Below are positions 18,716 to 27,019 of a stretch of DNA of 64,000 nt, piece by piece. The DNA is from Verrucomicrobiota bacterium (GTDB lineage: Bacteria; Verrucomicrobiota; Verrucomicrobiia; Chthoniobacterales; Terrimicrobiaceae). Numbering within the stretch: the stretch's first letter is position 1; each line of letters starts with the position of its first letter. A program made the position numbers and the translations under genes. The notes below the pieces were generated by a model. The model was given only the letters and a program-made list of their open reading frames with translations. It searched no databases and was not told the origin of the DNA. The stretch is from assembly GCA_026398275.1 (NCBI GenBank), contig JAPLTF010000067.1:40329-104328 (forward strand), written 5' to 3'.

Positions 18716-19846
18716 TCAGGGCTGGACGGATTCGACGAATTCAAATCCGCCATTCCCGATCGAGAGGATCACTGCGGACTTCGACGCATTTCTGTTGGCA
18801 TCGAGCGTGATCATCCCGGTGACGGCGTCGAAGCCCTTGGTGCCGGCGATCGCATCCCGCAAGGCGGCGGATTCCGTCGTCCCGGCACGCCGCATCGCAT
18901 CGGCGAGAATCATCGCACTGTCATACCCGAGCGCCGCCATGTCGTCGGGAACCTCCCCGTATTTCGCTTTGAACTTCGAGACAAAATTCTGCACTTTTTC
19001 CGCCTTGTCGCTGGCGCTGAAGTGGGAGGAGAAAAATGAGCCGTCCAGGGATTTTCCGGCCACTTTGAGAAGCGAGTCCCCCACCCATCCGTCCCCGCCG
19101 AGAAGCGGAACTTTGATCCCCAGCAGCTTGGCCTGCTTGGCGATCAGGGAGACCTCGCCGTAGTAGCCGGGAACAAAGATCGCGTCGGGCTGCGCGGCCT
19201 TGATCGACGTGAGCTGGGGCTTGAAATCCTTGTCGCCGGTCGAATACTTCTGCTCCCGAACGATCTCACCCCCGTTGGCCAGGATGTCTTTGACGAAGAA
19301 TTCCGCCAGCCCCACGCTGTAGTCCTGCTTCACATCGGTGAGCACCGCAATTTTCTTCCAGCCCTTCCCCCGCGCGAACTTCGACATCACGGTTCCCTGG
19401 AAGGGATCGATGAAGCAGACCCGGAAAATATAGTCTCCGACCTCGGTGACCTTCGGGTTTGTCGAGGCGGGGCTGATCATCGGGATCTTGTTCTGCTGGC
19501 AGATCGGGGCGGCCTCGAGCGACTTCGAGGACGCGACCTCCCCGAGGATGGCGACCACCTTGTCCTGGGAGATCAGCTTCCGGACGATCGTTGCCGGCTG
19601 GCCGGCCTGCGACTGGTCGTCCTCGGTGATCAGACGGATTTTTTTGCCGAGGACCCCGCCGGCGGCATTGATCTGCTCGACGGCCAGTTCGGTCCCCTTG
19701 TGGGACGACTGCCCGAAGCTCGCGCTCGCGCCGGTCAGCGAAGCGAATTCCCCGACGGGAATTTCGCCCTCCGCCATGGCGGAAAAGACGGGAATGCTGA
19801 CGCTGGCAGCGAGGGCAAGGACTCGAAGAATCTGAGGTGTTTGCAT
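18716..19846 (-). CDS. Periplasmic branched-chain amino acid binding protein (LivJ/LivK type)
   Basis: A 376-residue type I periplasmic binding protein. A signal peptide (MQTPQILRVLALAASVSIPVFSAMA) is followed by GEIPVGEFASLTGASASFGQSSHKGTELAVEQINAAGGVLGKKI, the standard Leu/Ile/Val receptor opening. The start at 19846 gives a normal signal peptide; an in-frame start at 19894 would add 16 residues. It is the first gene of the liv operon, so the promoter should lie just upstream in the 101-base gap before mlaD. Ligand specificity (branched-chain amino acids, or amides and urea in some relatives) cannot be fixed from sequence alone. Confidence 0.93.
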   Translation of the reverse strand: MQTPQILRVLALAASVSIPVFSAMAEGEIPVGEFASLTGASASFGQSSHKGTELAVEQINAAGGVLGKKIRLITEDDQSQAGQPATIVRKLISQDKVVAILGEVASSKSLEAAPICQQNKIPMISPASTNPKVTEVGDYIFRVCFIDPFQGTVMSKFARGKGWKKIAVLTDVKQDYSVGLAEFFVKDILANGGEIVREQKYSTGDKDFKPQLTSIKAAQPDAIFVPGYYGEVSLIAKQAKLLGIKVPLLGGDGWVGDSLLKVAGKSLDGSFFSSHFSASDKAEKVQNFVSKFKAKYGEVPDDMAALGYDSAMILADAMRRAGTTESAALRDAIAGTKGFDAVTGMITLDANRNASKSAVILSIGNGGFEFVESVQP

Positions 19847-19947
19847 GGATGGTGGTTTGTTTGCGGTTTGGAACCGTATCGTCGGGACAAGCATTTGCCG
19901 TTCCTGCCTGCGGGAGTCAATCCCGATGTGGCGTCAGCCCGGGGAAT

Positions 19948-20895
19948 CTAGCGCTTCCCCGCTGGCCTGGGTGTTGGCGACTTCGGAGGCGACCCCCAGA
20001 GCAGCAGGGATGGGCGCTTTTTTACTTCCGTGCTGAGCTGCTCCAGGTTCGAGGTCGTTGTCGTGAGGTTGCTGACGATTTCCCTGACCTGCGCCGGGTT
20101 CAGTTTGGTTGCGGGCTCGATGTTCTTCAGAATCTGCCGGAGCTCGCGGTTCGAGGCTTCCAGCTCGCCGAGGAACTTCGAGGCATCCGCCGAAAGCTCG
20201 GGGATCCTGGCCTTTTGCAAAACAGTATTCGAGTCCCTGATGAGGGTTTGGAGATCACCGCTGATCTTGTCGACCTGTGCTCCGACGACAGCCTTGTTCA
20301 GGTTGTCGAGCAGTTCGGTCCCTGTCTGGCTGATCCCGTTGATGTTGAGCTTCTCCACCTCGCGAAGGATGGCGTTGATCGAGTCCAGGAAGCTGGTGAG
20401 TTCGCCGGGGGCGGATGGAATGTAATAGACCTCGGGCTTCCACGGCGGCCAGAGCGCGGGAAAACGCGTGGGGTCGAAGTAGTCGATATCAAGATAGTTC
20501 AGACCCGTGATGCCCTGCGGCTCGATCCGCACCCGGAGACCCTGCTCGATGCTCTTGGTCAGCAGCGGGGTGAGGTCGTCGGTAAACATGTTCGGAAAGA
20601 CCTCGCGGTTGATCTCCATGAAGAGAACCACGTAGTTGTAGAGGCCGTCGGTTTCCTTCAGGTGATACTCGGTGAAGGCGAACGCGATCTTTGTGACCTT
20701 TCCGATGAGGACGCCACGGAATTTGACCGGCGTCCCCACGTCGATCCCCTGGACCGACCCCTTCACGTAGGTCTCCATCTCGATCTTCGGGCGAAACATC
20801 TGTCCTCCGCCAAAAACAAAGATCGCAAACACCAGCAGCGCCACCCCTCCGGACACGAAGATTCCGATGCGGAAATAATCCGGCTTGGCGCTCAT
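19948..20895 (-). CDS. MlaD-family (MCE) lipid transport protein
   Basis: The 315-residue protein has an N-terminal signal anchor (FRIGIFVSGGVALLVFAIFVFGGG) and one MCE domain with GSVQGIDVGTPVKFRGVLIGKV at about residues 46-67. A long helical region follows, ending in a Pro/Lys-rich tail. MCE proteins form hexameric rings in the periplasm that pass phospholipids between the membranes. Its start overlaps the mlaF stop by 4 bases, and it is the last gene of a three-gene Mla-type operon. Confidence 0.9.
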   Translation of the reverse strand: MSAKPDYFRIGIFVSGGVALLVFAIFVFGGGQMFRPKIEMETYVKGSVQGIDVGTPVKFRGVLIGKVTKIAFAFTEYHLKETDGLYNYVVLFMEINREVFPNMFTDDLTPLLTKSIEQGLRVRIEPQGITGLNYLDIDYFDPTRFPALWPPWKPEVYYIPSAPGELTSFLDSINAILREVEKLNINGISQTGTELLDNLNKAVVGAQVDKISGDLQTLIRDSNTVLQKARIPELSADASKFLGELEASNRELRQILKNIEPATKLNPAQVREIVSNLTTTTSNLEQLSTEVKKRPSLLLWGSPPKSPTPRPAGKR

Positions 20896-21659
20896 GCGGG
20901 AACCTCCCTCGCCTCGCGGTGGAAAAACGCATGCACGCCGGGATCGCTGTCGTGATCGCGGAGGTCGGCAGGCGATCCCTCGGCAAGGATTCCCTTCTTG
21001 GTTGAGTCGAGCATAATCACACGGTCTGCGACCGCATAGATACTGGCCAGCTCATGGCTGACAATCACAAAGGTGACTCCCAGGTTGTGGTTGAGGCTCA
21101 AAATCAGGGCATCCAGCCCGGCGGAGGTCACCGGGTCGAGGCCTGCGGACGGCTCGTCCAAAAAGAGGACCGCCGGATCCAGCGCCATGGCCCGCGCGAT
21201 GGCTGCGCGCTTTTGCATCCCCCCGCTGACCTCGGCGGGAAAATGGGCCGCGAACCGCTCGAGGCCAACGAGGGAGAGCTTCATCCTCGCCACAAGCTGC
21301 CGGGCGTCTGCCGGCAGGTCGGTGAACTCCTCCATCGCGAGCATCACATTTTCCTCGAGCGTGAGGGATCCGAACAGCGCCCCGCTCTGATACATCACCC
21401 CGAACTTCTTGATCAGCGCCTCCTTCTCCGCCCCGGTGGCGGTGGAAATGTTTTGTCCGTCGATGAGGATCTCCCCGGCGGCGGGCGGCAGCAGCCCGAT
21501 GAGGTGCTTCATCAGCGTGCTCTTCCCGCAGCCCGAGCCCCCGATGATCACGAAGACCTCGCCGCGGCGGACATCGAACGAGATCTTGTCGAGCAGGACA
21601 AAATCCCCATACGCGGCTGTGAGACCCCGGACTTCAATGATGTTCGATCCGGTCACCAT
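20892..21659 (-). CDS. Mla-type ABC transporter ATPase (MlaF-like)
   Basis: The 255-residue ATPase has Walker A GGSGCGKSTLMKHLIGL, signature VSGGMQKRAAIARAMALDP and Walker B VLFLDEPSAGLDPVTSAGLD. The SGGM(Q/R)KR signature and 'DEPSAGLDP' are characteristic of the MlaF/Ttg2A group. It energises phospholipid movement through MlaE and MlaD. It overlaps mlaE by 7 bases and mlaD by 4. Confidence 0.93.
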   Translation of the reverse strand: MVTGSNIIEVRGLTAAYGDFVLLDKISFDVRRGEVFVIIGGSGCGKSTLMKHLIGLLPPAAGEILIDGQNISTATGAEKEALIKKFGVMYQSGALFGSLTLEENVMLAMEEFTDLPADARQLVARMKLSLVGLERFAAHFPAEVSGGMQKRAAIARAMALDPAVLFLDEPSAGLDPVTSAGLDALILSLNHNLGVTFVIVSHELASIYAVADRVIMLDSTKKGILAEGSPADLRDHDSDPGVHAFFHREAREVPA

Positions 21660-22720
21660 TTGAGCACGTAGAAAATTCCGGCGAACACCGCATCAACCAG
21701 CACGATCAGGAAGATCCCGCTCACGACAGCCCGCGTTGTCGATTCCCCGACTGCAGTGGCTCCGTTCCCGGTCTGGAGCCCGCGCAGGCAGCCGACCCCG
21801 GCCACAAGGATGCCGAACACAAACGACTTGATCATGCCGGTCATCACGTCGCTCACCCCGACCGCGCTGACGAGCTGGATCCAGAGCGCGGCAAACGGAA
21901 ACCCCTGCGCCATCATCACCAGAAAGCCGCCGGCCACCCCGAGCACGCTCGCATAGATCGTCAAAACCGGCGTGACAATGAACCCGGCCAGCACCCGGGG
22001 CACGACAAGAAACCGCATCGGATCGAGCCCCATCGTCTCCAGCGCGCTGATCTCCTCGTTGACGGTCATCGTCCCGATCTCGGCGGCAAACGCCGATCCC
22101 GAGCGCCCTGCCAGCACCACGGCGGTCATGATCGGCCCCATCTCGCGCAGCAGCGCGAGCGCGACGAGGTTCACCACAAAAATATCAACCCCGAACTGCT
22201 TGAGCGGCACCGCCGCCTGGAAGGCCATGATCATCCCGGTCAGAAACGAGACCATGCCCGCGACCACCAGCGCATCCACCCCGGCCTTCTGGGCAATCAC
22301 CCACATGTCCCCCCACCTCACCAACCGCGGCCTCGCCAAGCAGAGCAGGGCCGTGGCCGTGAATTCCCCGATAAACGAAATCTGCTCCCGGATGTCCTTC
22401 AGGAGGCCCCAGGACATGCGCCCGATCTGCCCGAACAGCGATTGGTCCCGCTCGGGCGCATCCCCCGGCTCCGCAGGCATATCATCGAACGGCTTGAGCA
22501 GCGCCGCAATCTCAGGCCGCAGGCCCGTGATCTCCGCGCCCCTCTGGCGGCTCAGCGACCACAGAAATGCCAGGCCGGCCCCATCCGCGACCCTCAGCTT
22601 CGACGCGTCCACCCGGCAGCTCTTCGAGACCTGCCCAAGGAGTTTCCAGGATAGCGACACCTCCGTCGCATCCAGCCGCTCACCCAGAATCAGGCTCTGG
22701 CTCTTCGGGTCAAAATTCAT
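21653..22720 (-). CDS. Mla-type ABC permease with N-terminal STAS-like domain (MlaE-like)
   Basis: The 355-residue protein has a STAS-like domain at about residues 1-85 (VDASKLRVADGAGLAFLWSLSRQRGAEI) fused to an MlaE permease. The permease carries LVALALLREMGPIMTAVVLAGRSGSAFAAEIGTMTVNEEISALETMGLDP, the family's cytoplasmic coupling region. In E. coli the STAS protein MlaB is separate; here, as in many other bacteria, it is fused to the permease. First gene of the mlaE-F-D operon, reading away from the cation exporter gene. Confidence 0.92.
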   Translation of the reverse strand: MNFDPKSQSLILGERLDATEVSLSWKLLGQVSKSCRVDASKLRVADGAGLAFLWSLSRQRGAEITGLRPEIAALLKPFDDMPAEPGDAPERDQSLFGQIGRMSWGLLKDIREQISFIGEFTATALLCLARPRLVRWGDMWVIAQKAGVDALVVAGMVSFLTGMIMAFQAAVPLKQFGVDIFVVNLVALALLREMGPIMTAVVLAGRSGSAFAAEIGTMTVNEEISALETMGLDPMRFLVVPRVLAGFIVTPVLTIYASVLGVAGGFLVMMAQGFPFAALWIQLVSAVGVSDVMTGMIKSFVFGILVAGVGCLRGLQTGNGATAVGESTTRAVVSGIFLIVLVDAVFAGIFYVLKW

Positions 22721-22808
22721 GCGCCAATGTCACCACGGAATTGATAGCGGCCCAACCATCCCCCAGCAAATCCCAATTCACCGGAGAGCGGCAGCCAGGA
22801 CTTCAGAT

Positions 22809-22846
22809 TTACAACACTTTGACGCGGCCGCATCAAGATGTTGTAA
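22809..22846. promoter_or_regulatory. 38-bp palindrome in the mlaE / CDF divergent intergenic region
   Basis: The outer arms TTACAACA and TGTTGTAA are perfect complements, the inner parts TTGA / TCAA also pair, and the centre is the self-complementary GCGGCCGC. Overall 16 of 19 base pairs match across the dyad. It ends 79 bases before the cation exporter start and lies 89 bases upstream of mlaE. It is a good candidate operator for one or both genes, or a cruciform-forming element. No regulator gene is adjacent. Confidence 0.55.
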
Positions 22847-22925
22847 TCGAGGCGAGTCGTTCATCGTCCATTTTCAGCGGGGAATCCATTCGACTCCTGG
22901 CTTTGATTCCGCCAGTTTGAAGCCC

Positions 22926-23867
22926 ATGTCCCGCCCATCGCTTACCCGTTTCGCCTGGATGTCCATCGCGGCCGCTCTCGTCACGATCCTGCTCAAAACC
23001 TGGGCGTGGTATGTCACGGGATCGGTTGGGCTGCTCTCGGACGCGCTGGAATCGATCGTGAACCTGATCGGGGGCATCATGGCGCTGGCCATGCTCACCA
23101 TTGCGCAGCGGCCGGCGGATGAGGACCACGCCTTCGGCCACGGGAAGGCGGAGTATTTTTCCAGCGGGGTCGAGGGGTCGCTGATCCTTGTGGCGGCCGC
23201 CAGCATCGGCTTTGCCTCGTTTGAAAGGCTCATGAACCCCCAACCGCTGGAGCAGCCCGGCCTCGGCCTGGCGGTGGCGCTTGTCGCCTCGGTGGTGAAC
23301 CTCGTCGTCGCCCTCGTCTTGCGGCGGGTCGGGCGCGAACGGCGTTCCATCACGCTCGAGGCCAACGCCCAACACCTCCTCACCGATGTCTGGACCTCTG
23401 TTGGCGTGCTGGTCGGCGTCGGTCTCGTCGTCCTCACCGGCTGGAACCGCCTCGATCCGATTGTCGGCCTTCTCGTCGCCGCGAACATCGTCTGGACCGG
23501 CGCAGGCATCGTGCGCCGATCCATTGCAGGGCTTATGGACACCGCCCTTCCCGCATCGGACCTCGTTGAGGTGAAGAAGGTTCTCGAAGGATACCGCACC
23601 AACAAAGTCGAGTTCCATGCGCTGTGGACCCGCCAGTCGGGCTCGCGGAAGTTCATTTCTTTTCATGTCTTGGTGCCGGGCAAATGGTCGGTCCATCGCG
23701 GGCACGATCTGCTGGAAAAAATTGAGCGGGACATAACCGCCGTTCTCCCCGACACGTCGGTGTTCACCCACCTCGAAGCCCTGGAGGATCCCGCCTCGTG
23801 GGAGGACGACCGACTCGACCGGAGCGAGGCGGTGCCGCCAAACCGCCCCGTCAGCGAAAGTCCCTGA
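22926..23867 (+). CDS. Cation diffusion facilitator (CDF) family divalent metal exporter
   Basis: The 313-residue protein has an N-terminal membrane domain with about six helices. TM2 holds the metal-site Asp in LLSDALESIVNLIGG, TM5 region residues lie in HLLTDVWTSVGVLVGVG, and the loop DHAFGHGKAEYFSSGVEG is the CDF hallmark. A cytoplasmic C-terminal domain follows. Such proteins export Zn, Fe, Mn or Co in exchange for protons; TM2 carries S-D-A-L-E (not H) and TM5 H-x3-D, so the metal is not certain. Start ATG 22926, divergent from mlaE. Confidence 0.92.
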   Translation: MSRPSLTRFAWMSIAAALVTILLKTWAWYVTGSVGLLSDALESIVNLIGGIMALAMLTIAQRPADEDHAFGHGKAEYFSSGVEGSLILVAAASIGFASFERLMNPQPLEQPGLGLAVALVASVVNLVVALVLRRVGRERRSITLEANAQHLLTDVWTSVGVLVGVGLVVLTGWNRLDPIVGLLVAANIVWTGAGIVRRSIAGLMDTALPASDLVEVKKVLEGYRTNKVEFHALWTRQSGSRKFISFHVLVPGKWSVHRGHDLLEKIERDITAVLPDTSVFTHLEALEDPASWEDDRLDRSEAVPPNRPVSESP

Positions 23868-23877
23868 GGCGCATGGT

Positions 23878-24999
23878 TCAGATGCCAGAACCAAGCCCGG
23901 TCTCTTTATGGAAAAGATCGTCCGCGCGTGCAGGCACTTTTTTAACCGCATCTGCCGGAGCGAGCGGCAGCTGAACGGCAACCCGGATCCGGTTGGGCGC
24001 GACGGAGGAAAACGTGACGCGACCGCCCTGCGCTTCGACGACCGATCTCGCGATACTTAATCCGAGGCCGGTGCCCTCGACCACACGCGAGGTTTGCGCC
24101 CCTCGGAAAAATGGCTCGAACACCTTGGCGGATTCCGATGCGTCCAGCAGAAGCCCCGTGTTTTCAATCCACAGCACTGCTTCCTTTTTGTCCTCTCGCG
24201 CACCCAGCTCGACCACGCCGCCGGGAATGTTGTATTTGATGGCGTTTTCCGCCAGGGAAAGGAAAACCTGGCGCATTCTCCTGCTGTCAAAATACGCGCA
24301 GACCGAACTCTCAACCCTCGTGCCCACAGTGAGCCCGGCCGGCTCCGCCAGCACGCGGATGTCCTCCACAAATTCCACGACAAGCTCGTCCAGGCGGGCA
24401 GGCGCGATCTTGAGAGCCAGCATGCCGGCATCCGCTTTTGACAGGAGCCCGAGGCTGTCCACCATGCGCGCGAGGCGGTCGATCTCCTTCACCTGGGAAT
24501 CCATCCGGGCCGTGCCCGGCGCATCGCCGCGCGACTCGGCGTGCCGGGCCTCGGCTTCGGCCTGCGCCCGCAAAATCGTGAGAGGGGTCTTAATCTCGTG
24601 CGAGGCGCGGAGCGAGAATTCGCGGATCTCCTGGAACGCGCGCCTGAGGCGCTCGGAGGCCCGCGCGAGCGCCAGGGCGACCGCCAGAGTCTCGGGAGAA
24701 TCCGTCTTGTCCAAAGGCTTCAGCCCTTGCTCAGGGTCCCAGGCGTCGATGCCGCGGGCGATTTCATGCAGCGGGCGCAGCGTGCGCCGGATGAGGAACC
24801 AGCTGGCCACCAGGATGATCGGCACGCAGCAGTAGATTGCGAGTTCCCCGATGGCCACCCACCGCGGCACCGCAGCGCCAACCCCTCCTGCCGCATAGGC
24901 CGAGGGTTCCTCGAAGAGCTCATGGAAGGCGAGCAGGGCAAAGAGGACCGCACAACAAATCAGCAGCAGGACATACCCTTGCTTGATCGAGAGCCTCAT
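23878..24999 (-). CDS. Sensor histidine kinase
   Basis: The 373-residue protein has two membrane helices (about 9-27 and 50-70) around a short periplasmic loop, then a HAMP-like segment. The H box is FSLRASHEIKTPLTILRAQ, the N box LAENAIKYN, and the G box GTGLGLSIARSVVEAQGG. It begins at ATG 24999 behind a strong Shine-Dalgarno (AAGGAGGAGAC). The ATG overlaps the response regulator stop (ATGA), so both proteins are made together. The small sensor loop is typical of QseC/PmrB/metal-type sensors; the signal is unknown. Confidence 0.92.
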   Translation of the reverse strand: MRLSIKQGYVLLLICCAVLFALLAFHELFEEPSAYAAGGVGAAVPRWVAIGELAIYCCVPIILVASWFLIRRTLRPLHEIARGIDAWDPEQGLKPLDKTDSPETLAVALALARASERLRRAFQEIREFSLRASHEIKTPLTILRAQAEAEARHAESRGDAPGTARMDSQVKEIDRLARMVDSLGLLSKADAGMLALKIAPARLDELVVEFVEDIRVLAEPAGLTVGTRVESSVCAYFDSRRMRQVFLSLAENAIKYNIPGGVVELGAREDKKEAVLWIENTGLLLDASESAKVFEPFFRGAQTSRVVEGTGLGLSIARSVVEAQGGRVTFSSVAPNRIRVAVQLPLAPADAVKKVPARADDLFHKETGLGSGI

Positions 25000-25670
25000 G
25001 TCTCCTCCTTCAGAACATATCCGGCACCGCGGATGGCATGGAGCAATTTCTTTTCCTGCGGCGCATCGATTTTCAGGCGCAGGCGCCGCAGGTAGACGTC
25101 CACGATATTCGAGCCCGGGTCGAAGTGAAAATCCCAAACCTTTTCCAGCAGCATGGACCGGCTGCACACGCGGCCCGCATTTTTCATCAGCACCTCAAGA
25201 ATTGCGAACTCCCTGGACGTGAGCGGAACCTCTCTGGTGCCCCTCCGGAATGAGTGCCGGGAAACATCGAACACAAGGTCGCCGCAGCGCAGGATTTGCT
25301 CCGCGACCACAGGGCTCCGCCGGCTGAGCGCCCTCACGCGGGCAAGGAGCTCCTGGATGGCGAACGGTTTCGGCAGGTAGTCGTCCGCCCCGGCATCGAG
25401 CCCCACCACCCGGTCATCAACCCCGCCACGCGCGGAGATCAGCAGAACCGGGAGGGACTGCCCGGACTTGCGAAGCTCGGCAACGAACCCCAACCCATCG
25501 CGGCCCGGCATCATCACGTCCACGACGGCGGCGTCATAGGGGGCCATGCGCGCAGCGGAGAGCGCCAGGGCTCCGTCCGTCAGATGGTCAACCGCCCACC
25601 CCTCGGCCTTCATCGCCTCGCGAAGCCACTTTCCCGTCTTCGGGTCGTCCTCCGCCAACAATATTCGCAT
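24996..25670 (-). CDS. OmpR-family response regulator
   Basis: The 224-residue regulator begins MRILLAEDDPKTGKWLREAM. The phospho-acceptor Asp is in AAVVDVMMPGRDGLG, the switch Lys in YLPKPF, and the C-terminal winged helix ends in VDVYLRRLRLKIDAPQEKKLLHAIRGAGYVL. The start at 25670 gives the canonical N-terminus; the longer frame adds 19 unlikely residues. It precedes the kinase in the same operon. Three TTCAT direct repeats lie 61-87 bases upstream, which suggests autoregulation. Confidence 0.93.
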   Translation of the reverse strand: MRILLAEDDPKTGKWLREAMKAEGWAVDHLTDGALALSAARMAPYDAAVVDVMMPGRDGLGFVAELRKSGQSLPVLLISARGGVDDRVVGLDAGADDYLPKPFAIQELLARVRALSRRSPVVAEQILRCGDLVFDVSRHSFRRGTREVPLTSREFAILEVLMKNAGRVCSRSMLLEKVWDFHFDPGSNIVDVYLRRLRLKIDAPQEKKLLHAIRGAGYVLKEET

Positions 25671-25730
25671 CCTCACATCCTGAAACGCCGCAGCCCTCTC
25701 AGCGAGGATTTTTCCGATAATGAACACTTT

Positions 25731-25757
25731 TTCATGTTCGGTTCATGGAGCGTTCAT
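25731..25757. promoter_or_regulatory. Three TTCAT direct repeats with 11-bp period upstream of the response regulator
   Basis: TTCAT occurs at 25731, 25742 and 25753, exactly 11 bases apart (ATGAA on the transcribed strand). OmpR/PhoB-family regulators bind tandem half sites with this one-turn spacing, and this block is 61-87 bases upstream of a response regulator of that family. It is therefore a probable autoregulatory binding site. It also sits in the divergent region, so any gene reading right could be co-controlled, but none was recognised there. Confidence 0.5.
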
Positions 25758-25948
25758 TCTCGGGGAACACAGTCGCCGCATGAAACTGAGAAAATTCCTG
25801 CTTGGAGCCCAACGCTTCTGCGGGGATTTTTTTGCGATCCCGCGTTCTGCCGTGAGTTCTTTTCGTGAACCGCTGCGCTACCGATACGGGCATCTGCGGG
25901 TGCGACCAATCGGACTACTTGTCTTTTGAACCAGTGTCCTGAGCAGTC

Positions 25949-27019
25949 TCACTGTTTCTTGATATTTGCGAAATCGCCGTCGTGTGCCTTCAATGTGTCC
26001 CGGAAGACATTCCCCAACGCAGGATTGTCCTGCACCCGCATCGTCGTGTTGTGGACGGGATTGTCGTCATTCTCCCAGCGCTCATTCCACCAGGAGAATC
26101 CGCGCACATTGGGCCAGCGCCCTGACAAGATATCACCCAGGGCGGCCTTGGCCCAATCCTCCGCCAGGACGTGGGGGTAGCCGGTTGTGCAACCAAACTC
26201 GGCAATCATGATCGGCTTGTCCGGCGCGAGCTTCACGATCCGGGGATACACCGGGTCGAATTTGTCGCGGAAGCTGACGTTCTCCTCCTCATCATCCGTC
26301 GGGTTTTGCGGGCCATAGCAACTGACGCCGATCCAGTCCGCATAATCCGGGCCGGGGTAATAGTTTTCAAACCGGTTCCACGCCGCCTCGGGCGATTGCG
26401 CGGAGTCGAGATGGAAAACCCAGGTGATATTCGCTGCGCCGGACGCGCGCACGGTGTCCACGATGTGGCGATACGCCGCGACAAACCGCTCGGGGCCGTC
26501 GGCTTTTTTGGGATCTCCGAACCCATCCTTCCTGCCGCCGCCGTGAAAGCTGCCGTTCCAGCCGAACCATTCCCCGTTCACCTCGGTGCCATACTCAACG
26601 ATCAGCGGCGATCCAAATGCAGCCGCCTCCTTACCCCAGGCCTTCAGATCCTCATCGTATTTCCCATCAATGATGGCTTGAAGCGTGAATTGCTTCTCGG
26701 GTTTTCCTGTCTCATGGTCGATGCTGCGCATCATCAGCCGGATGTAGGGAACCGCCCCATGGTCCCGGATCCACTTCGCGGTTTCCGCAGGGAATCTGCG
26801 ATCGGCATACCAGTTGTTGGAAAAGTAAACCCATTCCACTTTTCGCCCGACAACCTGCTCGTAGTTTTGAACATCCCGAACCGTGATGTCATCCTCCTCG
26901 CCCGTCACCCCACCCGGATAGCTCCCGTGATAAAACCGGCCGGCCTCCGGTGCCGGGATGGGCTGACCGAGTGCCATGGTTCCCGCAGCAACCAGCAAAA
27001 GCATCACCCTCATCGTCAT
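25949..27019 (-). CDS. Secreted GH26-like glycoside hydrolase
   Basis: A signal peptide (about residues 1-19) is followed by a TIM-barrel-like sequence resembling glycoside hydrolase family 26 (beta-mannanase and relatives). The likely acid/base is E146 in EYGTEVNGEWFGWNG and the likely nucleophile E274 in PIMIAEFGC; YIRLMMR and FSWWNERWEN fit barrel strands. In classic GH26 the acid/base Glu follows a His; here that position is Thr, so activity or specificity may differ. The ATG overlaps the stop of the upstream membrane protein gene (ATGA). It is the last gene of a metal-ATPase operon, an unusual place for a glycosidase. Confidence 0.72.
   Translation of the reverse strand: MTMRVMLLLVAAGTMALGQPIPAPEAGRFYHGSYPGGVTGEEDDITVRDVQNYEQVVGRKVEWVYFSNNWYADRRFPAETAKWIRDHGAVPYIRLMMRSIDHETGKPEKQFTLQAIIDGKYDEDLKAWGKEAAAFGSPLIVEYGTEVNGEWFGWNGSFHGGGRKDGFGDPKKADGPERFVAAYRHIVDTVRASGAANITWVFHLDSAQSPEAAWNRFENYYPGPDYADWIGVSCYGPQNPTDDEEENVSFRDKFDPVYPRIVKLAPDKPIMIAEFGCTTGYPHVLAEDWAKAALGDILSGRWPNVRGFSWWNERWENDDNPVHNTTMRVQDNPALGNVFRDTLKAHDGDFANIKKQ

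Noticed and set aside
25780..25929. Plus-strand 49-residue frame (MKLRKFLLGAQRFCGDF...) in the region divergent from the first response regulator
   Set aside because: Although it starts with an ATG near the TTCAT repeats, it has no ribosome binding site, no recognisable motif and a composition like the surrounding non-coding DNA.
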